A stretch of DNA of 64,000 nucleotides. Origin: Sphaerolaimus hirsutus. Taxonomy: Eukaryota > Nematoda > Chromadorea > Monhysterida > Sphaerolaimidae. The DNA lies in assembly GCA_964036195.1 (NCBI GenBank), contig OZ038450.1, positions 14,448,701 to 14,512,700 on the forward strand, given 5' to 3'. The position numbers and the translations under genes are program-made. Each line of letters starts with the position of its first letter. Position 1 is the first letter of the stretch. The notes beneath the pieces were generated by a model. It ran no database searches, was not told the origin of the DNA, and saw only the letters and a list, made by a program, of their open reading frames with translations. Below, piece after piece: positions 54,043 through 64,000 of the stretch.

Positions 54043-54534
54043 CTGTGATGTGGGGTTGTGTGACCATTTGTTTTTGACATTGACAATGTGGCACTTTCTG
54101 GCAAATGACCAAATTTGGATTTTACTATTATGCGAGAGGTTTACAGAAATGAATACTACATATTCACATAATTTTTCACACAATGTAAATCTAAAACGGT
54201 TCGCAGGGGTTTGTTGAAAAAATTGACACAAAGGGATTTTCCGGTGGCAGTGCGTAGTAAACTGGAAAATGCCCACTGCAAATTCGATGATAATTCGATT
54301 GTGCAAACAGAAGTGACTGAAATCCTGAACATGTGAATTCGAACGCGATTTAAAAATCCCCACAAGAATGTGTGTACATGGGATTAGCCGTGCACAAGAC
54401 ACGGAATCTGCGCGCACATTTTCAGACATAAATGCAAATGAAAAGTTGGTGATTTCCATACGAGATCTATTTGCGTCGTCTACGAGACGCATTTGGCCAA
54501 TCTTGGGCGGGTTTTAAGAGAGAGGTACAAGCGT

Positions 54535-54965
54535 ACCAGGGGTATATTGAATTTCGACCCTCCGGGGAGTTGGAAAGATAGCAAATCGCTCCTCCGGAGG
54601 GATAGATAGCTGAAAAATTTTCTGGGGGGGTTGGGGGTGGAGTTTGGGGAGTTCGCGGGGGTTCAATATATAGGCTTTTTCGGGGTGTAGAAGGAAGAAA
54701 AGAGAGAAAAATCGCTTAAAGTAAGTGAAAAATGGCTAAAAATAGGTCTATAAGCACATACATTTGAGCAAGGATTTTGGTAAAATTTCTCAAAAATCGC
54801 TCAAGATAGATAGATAGCTGGGTGATTGGGGGGGGGGGGGGTGGGTTCAGGGGATAGTAGCCAAAAAATTTGCCTCCAGGATAGATAGATAGCTGAGCGG
54901 CCTCCGGAATAGATAGATAGCTGGGCGGTCTGGGGGGTTACCCCCCCCCCCCCATTTGAGACCCC
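54535..54965. repeat. AGATAGATAGCTG-rich repeat bounded by G- and C-runs
   Basis: GATAGATAGCTG(A/G) occurs at about 54600, 54815, 54885 and 54915. CTCCGG(A/G) boxes accompany it (54560, 54592, 54900), with G-runs at 54625, 54830 and a C-run at 54940-54953. CCCCTGG / CCAGGGG motifs at 54536 and 54962 form the outer pair. Confidence 0.5.
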
Positions 54966-55800
54966 TGGTCCCTACCAAAGGCAAAAATATTTCAAACTTT
55001 CAAGAGTCTTTTGTCATGCAGAGGTTGTTTTTCACTACGAAAAAAGCCTTGAAAGAATTGTCACATGTAATTTTGACCTGCATCTTGCGCATTGTAAAAA
55101 CACGTTTTCCAACCCTACTCCTTGAAACAGTCGGCAAAATGCATCGCACTAATGGCCAAACGCGCTTCACACCCAAAGTGCATGGTCGTTGGTTAGAGGA
55201 ATGGGATGCACGGCGCGGCGCCTCCCATCGACTAAAATGTCCACTTATGATAGTGTTTACTATCCACAATGGGCATAAATAAGCGGAAACCTGTGTAGCG
55301 CCGACGACAATATTTACGCACGTTTCGCGCATAATGGCCCGCTTTTCCAGGTGCCAGCCACTGATTCGGATTCGAGTAAAAAATGTGAGCTCATGCGTAA
55401 TTTTCCCACGTGTTTTGCGGTTTGTATTTATACATTTATGAAACTGGAGGTGTAAAAGCACCGGGAAAAATGGCGCCGCTCGAAAAATATTCTATTGTGA
55501 GGGTGAATCTTATGTCTGTATGGTAATTACATAAATACAATTGGTAAATGGACAAGTTCAAGAGGTAAACTAATTAGCAGGGTAAATAGACCACAAAGGT
55601 AAATCGACATACTCCCGTTAAAACACAAGGGCACCTTGTCAGGGACAAATGGCGCCAAGCAGTTGAAGCTTCCTTTCGAAAAAGTGGTGCCGAGCGTCAA
55701 TGGTGACCAGGGAAATGGCGCCACAGAGTCATTCCATCGCTACACAACAGGATAAACACTATTTTAATTTGCTGAATTCGTTGCGGCGGGATTTTTTACC

Positions 55801-55994
55801 TATACTCCAGCGACATTACACCTTACAATGAAATCTACCATATACCATCTGAATAGAAGAACAAACATAAACATTTCTTCATTATATTTATCAAAGCAAT
55901 TTGATAAATATGATGGAAAAAAAATTATGTTTGTTCTTTTATTCAGATGGAATATGGTAGATTTCATTGTAAGGTGTAATGTCAGTGGAGTATA
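55801..55994. mobile_element. 194-bp near-perfect hairpin MITE
   Basis: The left arm TATACTCCAGCGACATTACA through CATACCATCTGAATAG-like sequence matches the right arm (GTGTAATGTCAGTGGAGTAT) in reverse complement for nearly its full length. The centre is around CAAAGCAATTTGATAAATAT. Few mismatches (for example GCGAC/CTGAC) indicate recent insertion. Confidence 0.85.
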
Positions 55995-58594
55995 CACTAT
56001 TTGTCTACAGAAATGTTGCAAATATTTATAAATTTTAAACGACATAAACTTAAACAGAATAATTCAAAAGAACGACTACGTGTAAAGTGGATGCTGGTGG
56101 AAATAAAGCTTACGAATGATTTACAAATTATTACCTATCTACGAAAGCAAATTCGTAGGCACTAGTAGTACGAATAATACAATCCTAAATTATACCCATT
56201 TAAAAAAATATAAAAACTAGCAAGTACCCATTCTGCCACCATTCAATACACAATCCATAAACATTTCTGTTGCACAATCATATTTACATCACAATGCACC
56301 TTTTCAAAATCAACATTTATGTTTAAAAAAACCCTAGTGATTGACAACCCACTCACCAAATTCAGCTGGTCGATCGAAATCATCATCAAATTCCATCGTT
56401 AACTTTTTTTCAGTGAATTTCGGCGGGTAACCCAACAAAAAATTATTTCGTTTAGAGGAGCATAACTGGATAATAATACGTTCGCTTTTGTATCTGCGGG
56501 TACAAATAAAGGCATTGTTTGTCCATTTCGCATTTGGGGCCACATGTAATATTTTGTTTGTAAAATTGTTATGTGTACAAATGTAACTCTAGGGAAAAAA
56601 GTAACTCGAACCATAATACGAATTGACTAAAAAAACCCAAAAAAAAAATTTAAGTTCGCTGTAAACTGTAACAGTCGCATAGCCTTCCTCAATTTATATG
56701 CAAATGCATGAATATAATGAATATAAATAACTATGATTATGATACTGCGTGACAGCTCAATGACACCACCAAAACTCGACGAAGTAATTTTCGTAGGTAG
56801 GTCCAGTATTTATCATTACACAAAAAGTTATCATAAAAAGACACTACATTTTTATTTTACACACACACACACAAACTTCAAAGCAAAATTCTCTCTCAGC
56901 GGGGGGGGGGGGGTTGCTAAAACTGAAACTCTACAAAGTAAACATTTGGGTGGAGATAAAAAACATGCCACACAATGAACAGACAGCATTGAAGTTCCCA
57001 GCAGCCAGTTTGAAAGTGAATGGCCATTTTCAATTCACTGGTGCAAAACCACAACATCGGAACACGTGTCAAACAGGTCACGGAAATAAAATCGAGAGAA
57101 AAAATGTCTAAAAGTCATGGCGCCGTGCGAAATTTTTATAATAGTTTTATTATGCTATGGGGACCATTTCCTGAGCATCAGGGTGAAACAAGGTTAAGTT
57201 TTTAATGTAAAAATCTAGACAATTGAATTTTGTTGTCACCTAAAACCATCCGATCAAAGTTTCAAAATGAGAAGTATGCGATACTCAGGTCAGGTTATGC
57301 ACACTAGTTGACCGTTGCATCGTGGCCAACTGAAAAATCTGTTTTAAACTTTTCGGTTAACGAAAAAGCATTTTCGCCTCTATCACTGCCAGTATATTAA
57401 AACCGAACATTATGTGTTCACGTTAAAAAACGCCATTTAAAACCGATTTTTCAGTTGACTGCTGAACGACTGTCAACCACTGTATGTAGGCACATTGTAA
57501 ACTAGAACTGTACAAGTAAACATATTAAGTAGATACAAAATAAATGTGACAGTGGCAGCATCAGCAAATTACCACTGACAGACTACGAAACATTGTAAAT
57601 TACGAGCAAAAATGTAAATATGTTCATTCTATTCTTCCACCAAAACTCCCAAAATAGAATTTAGAAACAGACAGTTTCCAAAGCAGGTGCAAAGAAGGAA
57701 AATGCAATTTGACATGAACAGAAAAGACAGAATAGTGGCAACAACGTGAAAAAAACGTTTCAGAATCACTACAATTTCGCAAGGCAATGGCTCAGTCACG
57801 TTCGGCATATCATGTATCACCATGGTATTTTTTATCATCGACTTTTTCAAGATGATAAAAATGCAAAATTATGTAAATGCATTTATGGTGCATGATATGA
57901 AAACTATATTTGGAGAAGCCAGAATTTTGCGCTGTTATTTTTATAGTATTGATTTAATTGCAACGAAGTTTGTTAACACACACTCACAATGACAACACTT
58001 AACTCTTTTTGCATACTCATGCAAATATAATATAAAAAATATATGCAAATATAACGTATTTATAATGTGTCACCAGAATTAGCTCATTAGCGGTGAAAGC
58101 TGCAGAAAAAAAACAGTAAATTAGCTGCATTTCGGAACTCCACTTACGCAATAAAAATTAAAATTGCGACCACAAATAAATACATTTTAAATACGGCACG
58201 GGGCAGTTTCACAGTCACTCACCACCAACTATACGTCGTAGTTTGTGGTTTAAAGTGGCGGGACACGTGCATTCATACAAGAGTAGGTAAACATTTATAG
58301 ACAGGATATTAGACATTTCTAGACATTTCTGGATAAAATCATGGCATACTCGGCAGACGCGATACTCTACAAACGAATAGGAGTTATGTCTTGGGCTGGC
58401 AGACGGCCAGCCGAGAACTTATGGAAGGCGCGATGACGACGAAGTGATGGCCAGAGATGATGAGGACGACGAAAGTGATCACGTCATGATGGAGTGTTTC
58501 CTCCAGCAAAATGTACTGCCTAATGTCATCCGAGTAAACAATAATATATAAAACATTCAATATGATTTGTCAGTGATGCTTTGACATAATGCCA

Positions 58595-58858
58595 ATTCCT
58601 GAAGTGGATAAGTAAAAATCCTTTTAGAAGTGAGAAGTAAAAAAAATTGAAGTGAAAAGTAATTCAAATGAGAGATAAAAAGTTAAAAGTGAGGTAAAAT
58701 GAGAAGTCAGAAGTGAAATAAGAAGTAAAAAATTTAGTGAATAAGTTAAAAATTTGAATTTTTAAATACATCTGATTTTACTTTTTAATCTAGGTATTTT
58801 TTACTTGTCAACCTCCAGAACTTTTTACTCATCTAGAATTGATGCCAGTTTTCTTTCT
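58595..58858. mobile_element. GCCAATTCCTGAAG-type inverted element with AAGTGAGAAGTAAAA interior
   Basis: AATGCCAATTCCTGAAGTGG then AAGTGAGAAGTAAAAAAAAT at left; TTTTTACTTGTCAACCTCCA and CATCTAGAATTGATGCCAGT at right. The interior is nearly all AAGTNAAAAG units and their complement. Confidence 0.5.
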
Positions 58859-60569
58859 TTGTAATAAAAAAGTCAAACATATGAAATGCAAAAAACTGTG
58901 GAAGGATATAAACAATAAGATGTATGGGCCTCCGCCTCAGATGCTAATTAGCAATCCTTTATCACTACACAAGGATAAGGGACATAAATATTCAAAAAGG
59001 TGCTAGGTTCTAAAACCAGTGTTTGTAAAACCAGTTCTAAAGCCAATATAAATATAACCATGTGTCTCACTAGTTTTGGAACAGACACATACATTTACCT
59101 AGCTCGCGGCTGGTGGGAAGTGGATGGCTCAACTACTATTCTATATTCTACCTAAGCTGGACCATTAGCAGGAACAGTACTGAACTGAGGCTCTACAGCA
59201 AACAGTGCGCGCAGGGGGAATTTGTGAATCCAGAATCTCAAATCTCACAGTGAAATTCACCTTTGATATTACTACTGTGAAGTAGAGGTGAGTAATAATA
59301 ACGGGTGCAGGGTGGTTCATAAATCTTGGTTTGAATTTTTATTTTTTTGAGTGATCAGGTGAAGTAAAGTCTTATTTATTTCAAGCAATATTTTTTCGGA
59401 AATTTGAAATTCACTTAATCGTCTTCCATCTCCGGATTCAGCTTGAAGGAATTTTCAAACGCATTTTCAAATACTTCACATATCTTGACGAAAAAATCAC
59501 ACGAACTCAAACAGAAACTAGGTGAATTTTTTCTTCAAACTCATAACCAGACAGGGCACAAAAAATAGGACATAAGACACAGGTGAAAAAATGTAAACCT
59601 GACCGAACATCTTATGCCATGTCATACATTTCGTTTGAACTGCTCGGTGTCGCTCTACTACACACTAAAAAAAGATTTTTATCGTGACACAGGTCGTTGG
59701 GTGAATGAACGGGAGACTGCCATTCAAAAAATCCTGTGTGCAGTAGAAGAAAAAAAATAAAAATGAGCCCAAAAGGAAATGTTCACGCATTCGAGTGTGT
59801 GAAAGTGGTTAAAAACCAAATAAATATGTGAAATGAAACAAAAAGCGCACCCTTTGTGTACCTATCGCTATCAGCTTAGCGTGGAAAATGTGCAGGTTCT
59901 TTTCCATTGATTGCCAGCAAAGTGAATCGGCTTAGAGAAAGCACAAAAAGCAAATACAGCATTACGCACATTGCAGTTTGTGTGCACACCAAAATTGCAC
60001 AAATGCCAACTAAAATGCTCAACTTGAGGTGGCTTTTCATTGTAAAATACTCGATCAAGTGCAGATGAAAATGGTAGAAACATTCAGGTTAAGTTCACCA
60101 TAATGTTACGCTTTTCGTTTTTTAAATGCTAATACTGGATTGGAAAAACCACAAAAAAAAACTATTTTACGAGAAAATTTCAGGTAGACAGACATAAGCT
60201 GCAACCAGTCCAGCACTACGCATTTATGCAAATTTTACAGGGCAAATTTGTCACATAGCACTGTAAAAGTCACTGAAGGCACAGGAACAACATCAACTCA
60301 AATAGAAGTGGGGGTCATAAAATTGAAAGCCAAATGTCTCCATTATGGGTTTTTCAGACCATGTCATGGGAAACCTTAAGTTTTATGGCGCCACATACTT
60401 TGTTTGTAAATATGTATGCTAGAAGGTAACTTTCATTGTATTTTACCAGTACAAACAAAGGCGAAATAATAGAAGTCTGTCAAAAGCTGCCAACATTGAA
60501 AGAAAGTCACAAATCAAACATGTTTAGTTCATAAATCCAGGTAATATGAACAAAAATTAAGAAACATAA

Positions 60570-61635
60570 TACCGTATTACCTCGAATTATCCCCCCCTTG
60601 AATTAACCCCCCATCGAATAAACCCCCCCTCAAAATGAACTGGGGAAATAATAAACCCCCCCCCCCCCCCTAGGGTTCAAACGGGATTGACTTTTCGGGA
60701 TCGGGATCGGGATCGGGATTCACTTTTTGAGATTTCGGGATCGGGATCGGGATCGGGATTGGGGTTTCGGGATCGGGATCGGGATCGGGATTGGTTTTTT
60801 GAGATTTCGGGATCGGGATCGGGATTGGCCGGGATTGGGGTCACGGGATCGGGATTGGGATTGGCATTTTTCCGGGATCGGGATTGGGTTCTAGGGATAG
60901 AGATTTTGGCCATTTTTCTGGCATTCACAGTTGTTCATAAAGGTCTCAAAACACTGTTGGATGCCAGAAAAGTGGCATAAAATTGACGCTGGGGGTTTGC
61001 ATCCACTTTTTTGCATGCAAAAACGTCATTATTTCACTTTCTATAATTTCCACTAATTTTTCCGGGATCGGGATCCCGGACTTGGGAGTTTCTCGGGATC
61101 GGGATCGGGATTTGAAAACTTTCGGGATCGGGATCGGGATTGGTATTTTTGAGATTTCGGGATCGGGATCGGGATCGGGATTGGGGTTTCGGGATCGGGA
61201 TCGGGATCGGGACTGGTAAATCCCGGAATTTCACGGGATCCGGGATCGGGATCGGGATCCCGTTTGAACCCTACCCCCCCCCCCCCTCGAAATACCCCCC
61301 CCCCACTTCGGAATGATGTACGTCATGTACATGATAAATACGTCATGTATGCAATGTACATGATGTATATTACTGTTAATTTGCATTGCAGCTACACTTA
61401 TACGCTCATTTGTGTACAGATGTACATCTATAACCCAAATATAACCTATTTTCTCATGTTTATTACCGTTTTTGTGTATGAAAAAGCGTATTCTTTACTT
61501 TGAATTTCACGAAAATTTCTGACGAAATAATAAAAAAAACCCTTGAATAACCCCCCCCCCCCTCGAATTAACCCCCCTCAAATTTTGCTGGCGAAATAAT
61601 AAACCCCCATGGGGGTATTTCGAGGTAATACGGTA
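60570..61635. mobile_element. C-rich TIR element (family TACCGTATTACCTCGAA) interrupted by a second element
   Basis: The left end TACCGTATTACCTCGAATTA and right end TATTTCGAGGTAATACGGTA frame an element whose own sequence is about 470 bp, colinear with the 5.0 kb copy: it keeps TGATGTACGTCATGTACATG, TTTGCATTGCAGCTACAC and the closing ACCCCCATGGGGGTATTTCG. The remaining 600 bp (60673-61271) are a separate insertion. Confidence 0.85.
60673..61271. mobile_element. nested GGGTTCAAACGGGAT element with GGGATC arrays
   Basis: It begins GGGTTCAAACGGGATTGACT and ends GGGATCCCGTTTGAACCC, with TA on both sides (60671-60672, 61272-61273) inside the C-run of the host element. The interior contains many runs of GGGATCGGGATCGGGATC separated by GAGATTTC or GGGGTTTC spacers, and a 150 bp unique stretch (60905-61055). 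Frames of Arg-Asp dipeptides across it are translation of the hexamer, not a gene. Confidence 0.9.
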
Positions 61636-61640
61636 CATCG

Positions 61641-61883
61641 GCCCTACACACACTAGTTTTCACCGTGACTGATGTGAAAACTGAAATGGCGACATGGCGA
61701 CATTCAGCCTACTCTTATTGTATGCTATATGTGTTTTAGTTTTGAAATTTTCAAATTTTAACTTTTATTAATTAAAATTCTAATTTAAATAAAATCAAAT
61801 CATTCACCCGTGTTCATTAATTTGCATATGAAAAAAAATCAGTTTTCCCACGAAGTCACGGTGAAAACTAGTGTGTGTGGGCA
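61641..61883. mobile_element. hairpin-ended element, CCCTACACACACTAGTTTTC ends
   Basis: GGCCCTACACACACTAGTTT and TCACCGTGACT at left; AGTCACGGTGAAAACTAGTG and TGTGTGGGC at right are inverted over about 30 bp. ACATC flanks both sides (61635-61640 and 61884-61888), a possible 5-bp target duplication. The interior is AT-rich and not palindromic. Confidence 0.75.
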
Positions 61884-62398
61884 CATCAAAACAATAATGC
61901 TTGTCTGAACTCTGCAATTTGGAACATTTATCCATAATAATTCAAGACCAATAAACAAAAAATTTATTACTGATAAGATGATAAAAATCACATTCAAAGA
62001 GCTTTAAAAAGCCGGGCACCCAAGAAATATAAAAAAGCACAGAAGCAATCAATCTATTTTGGTAACCAACTCCACTGTCACCAGTCATGCAATATGAGAA
62101 TGAAGGCATGGACATTGAACATTCTCAACTTATGCATATGCAGCACAGTATTTTTATAATACGAGTTATACTTGTAATTATGCTTGCGAGAGTTATACAG
62201 TTTCCCGCGTCCAGCGAGGTGAACTTATCAATTAAGTACTGATACAGAAAAACAACATTACACTCCGCGGACCGCATGCTACGCATTTTTCTGAAGGAAA
62301 CACTCCATTATGACGTCATTGTTAATAAAATAAAAATTGTTCCAGCGAAAAAAAAACGTCTCAGGATAAGACATTCGTCGCCTGTACGCGACTCAGCC

Positions 62399-62533
62399 TA
62401 CCGTATTACCTCGAAATACCCCCAGGGGGTTTATTATTTCGCCAGCAAACTTTGAGGGGGGGATAATTCGAGGGGAGGCTTATTCGAGGGGGAGGGGGGT
62501 TAATTCAAGGGGGTAATTCGAGGTAATTCGGTA
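62399..62533. mobile_element. C-rich TIR element (family TACCGTATTACCTCGAA), short inverted copy
   Basis: TACCGTATTACCTCGAAATA then CCCCCAGGGGGTTTATTATT at left; GGTAATTCGAGGTAATTCGG at right. The 250 bp core of copy 1 is absent, leaving the terminal C/G-rich blocks. Confidence 0.8.
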
Positions 62534-63614
62534 GTTCTTTTTAAAATATTTTCTTTTTTTTTGTGAAAGTGCGTAGTGCAACCATCGAAAAACTGAGACA
62601 ACTAGGAAAAATTAGGTTTGGGTTGGGAAGGTTATCCACGTTTCATGAAGAAATAAACGAATATATTGAAGCCAAAAGCATGCAATGCACATGTATTTAC
62701 ACGCACGCTATCAGTCCGCGGACAAAACAAAGCTAACATTCATAATTGAGCCGTCATTCGGCCAAATGAAAGGCAATGTCATACATATTTGGCAGAGAAC
62801 AGAATTATGTCCAGGTATATGGCGGAAGTGCATGCAGCCCGGCACCAGAATTTGCATGCGCAAATGCCGAATGTGAATAGAAATCGGTGTGGTTATCGTA
62901 CATTTTGCCAAATGCGCCATGTTCAAAGTCCAAGGCCTCAAAACGTGACTGTTTTCCATTTATTCGGAAGACGATTCGCCTTTGTCGGAAAATCGGGACA
63001 AGATGTCAAAATAGGTACTTCGGAATTCGATGGTAACTTACATTGCGAAGAATACTTCTCAGAAAAACAAAAAATAATCATTTCCGCCAATGCGACAATG
63101 AAAGTGCCATCACCACATTCTGCACTCATACAGGTGGGTAGAATCTTGTTATAACGGGTGAGTAATCACCATTTACCTCAATGTCACCACGAGAAGATGA
63201 CACACAGACACAAAGTGCACCGGTCATTTGCATTGTCATATTTATGCAAATGTGCATTCTGAATCACCAGTGTTGAGTGCAAAATGATTTTGGATGCGTA
63301 ATATTCGACTATTTACAAAGGCTTGTGAAACCGCCGCACAGCAGGTGGCTGGCTACATGTGGATTTGATTAAACATCAAAGGTAAATAAATTTTGTGCAC
63401 TTTGGTTCACTGGCAATTACTTAGGTAGTCACAAAGTCACATTAAATGCATTTCAGTAAAACAAAAAGTGTTAGAAAAAGCTGCCTGAACAACACCTCCG
63501 TAGTTAATGAGTAATATTCGGGCTGAAATGTGAATCCATCTTTATTATAAGTACCGTTTATTTCCGCAGAGTGTTCAGAAAGTTCCCATCAAAAGTAATA
63601 AAGTATCAAAACTG

Positions 63615-63710
63615 GCAACTAGGGTTGGAAAAAAAACGTTTTTTTTTAACTCGATGTTTTTTTTATAAAAAAAACGTTTTTTTTAAAAAAAAACGTTTTT
63701 TTTTAAAAGC
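63615..63710. repeat. AAAACGTTTTTTTT simple repeat
   Basis: AAAAACGTTTTTTTTAA recurs four times between 63635 and 63705, partly palindromic about ACGT. The similar AAAAAACGTCG-TTTTTTCC occurs alone at 28590. Confidence 0.6.
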
Positions 63711-64000
63711 TCCCAGATATGACCTAGTGTCAACATATATAGGTATATCAGACACTGGCAATACTCTGTGATGTTAAATATGACCATATAATGGCTGTGG
63801 AGCCATGGGATAGCATTATAAGTGGTGATTTGTGTCAAAAATATCCATTTTTCGTCGACATATCGTTCGTATATCGCCTTATAGTCGAATGTTCGTGACA
63901 TCAGGTAAAGTTTGGCACGGAATGGTGATCAAACAAGGTTATAAAAGGAGGTTGTTACTTTGGGAGTGAAGTTACACACTGTGGAGGTACATGGAAGCAC

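Larger units (their letters stand above)
54043..64000. other. right-hand 10 kb: upstream intron or intergenic, no supported exon
   Basis: AT-rich DNA with the repeats listed separately at 54.5, 55.8, 58.6, 60.6, 61.6, 62.4 and 63.6 kb. I found no segment with both codon bias and splice signals. The promoter of the gene, if upstream of the 53.9 kb exon, cannot be placed. Frames at 55000-55461 and 62711-62959 (minus) and 62789-63154 (plus) show no domain signature. Confidence 0.5.

Noticed and set aside
53689-54492. 267-codon minus-strand frame, longest in the window
   Set aside because: Cys/Pro-rich with no domain. It overlaps the 53797-54042 exon in another frame; that exon's frame has coherent composition and the right phase for its neighbour.
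60677-61234. Open frames on both strands made of Arg-Asp dipeptides (RDRDRD..., PDPDPD...)
   Set aside because: They are translations of the GGGATC hexamer array inside a transposable element; both strands are open, there is no start context and no non-repetitive content.
62789-63154. 121-codon plus-strand frame
   Set aside because: Met-rich N-terminal part in AT-rich DNA; no domain and an equally long frame on the opposite strand. Expression data could change this.

Overview
The window is animal nuclear DNA, not bacterial. Conserved protein-coding segments are short (about 120-500 bp), lie only on the minus strand, and join across GT..AG introns with matching codon phases. Between them lies AT-rich DNA full of inverted-repeat transposable elements. 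The protein is a TANC-family scaffold (vertebrate TANC1/TANC2, Drosophila rolling pebbles/antisocial). The organism is probably an invertebrate, perhaps an arthropod, but only the protein resemblance and the TE load suggest this and I cannot name a taxon.

Layout, read on the minus strand from high to low coordinates (5' to 3' of the gene). From 54.0 to 43.1 kb are five exons for a low-complexity, basic, Ser/Arg/Asn-rich N-terminal region. Single large exons follow near 26.2, 19.0 and 12.2 kb; two of them begin with plausible ATG codons and may be alternative first exons. From 10.2 kb to the left edge the gene becomes compact: seventeen exons separated by introns of roughly 100-1,100 bp. They encode in order a Ser/Gly-rich linker, the 'FVGRDWLF' entry to the ATPase, a Walker A P-loop, a Gln-rich insertion, the Walker B 'DGLDEAEF' segment, the helical and winged-helix-like part of the STAND module, and about nine ankyrin repeats. 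The gene runs off the left edge inside the ankyrin array, so the TPR and C-terminal part expected of TANC proteins is outside the window. The exons from 10.2 kb to the edge sum to 3,176 bp and every junction keeps one reading frame.

The other nine-tenths of the window is intron or upstream DNA. It holds several families of short inverted-repeat elements, many flanked by TA. They are: a C-rich family with TACCGTATTACCTCGAA ends; a GGGTTCAAACGGGAT family carrying GGGATC hexamer arrays, one copy inserted inside the former; a TGTAAAATGTC hairpin family; a GGCCAGTTCCGCAA family with simple-repeat interiors; a GGGCCAGATTCAATT family; and long fold-back elements at 28.7-29.9 and 50.9-52.4 kb. A mariner-like 80-bp element sits in one arm of the first fold-back, and the other arm preserves the empty site. 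Minisatellites lie at 2.4, 13.4 and 14.7 kb. From 54.1 kb to the right edge I see repeats but no exon I can support.

No rRNA, intact tRNA, CRISPR array or prokaryotic operon is present. Exon calls rest on reading frame, splice consensus, phase continuity and remembered family resemblance; no alignment was run.
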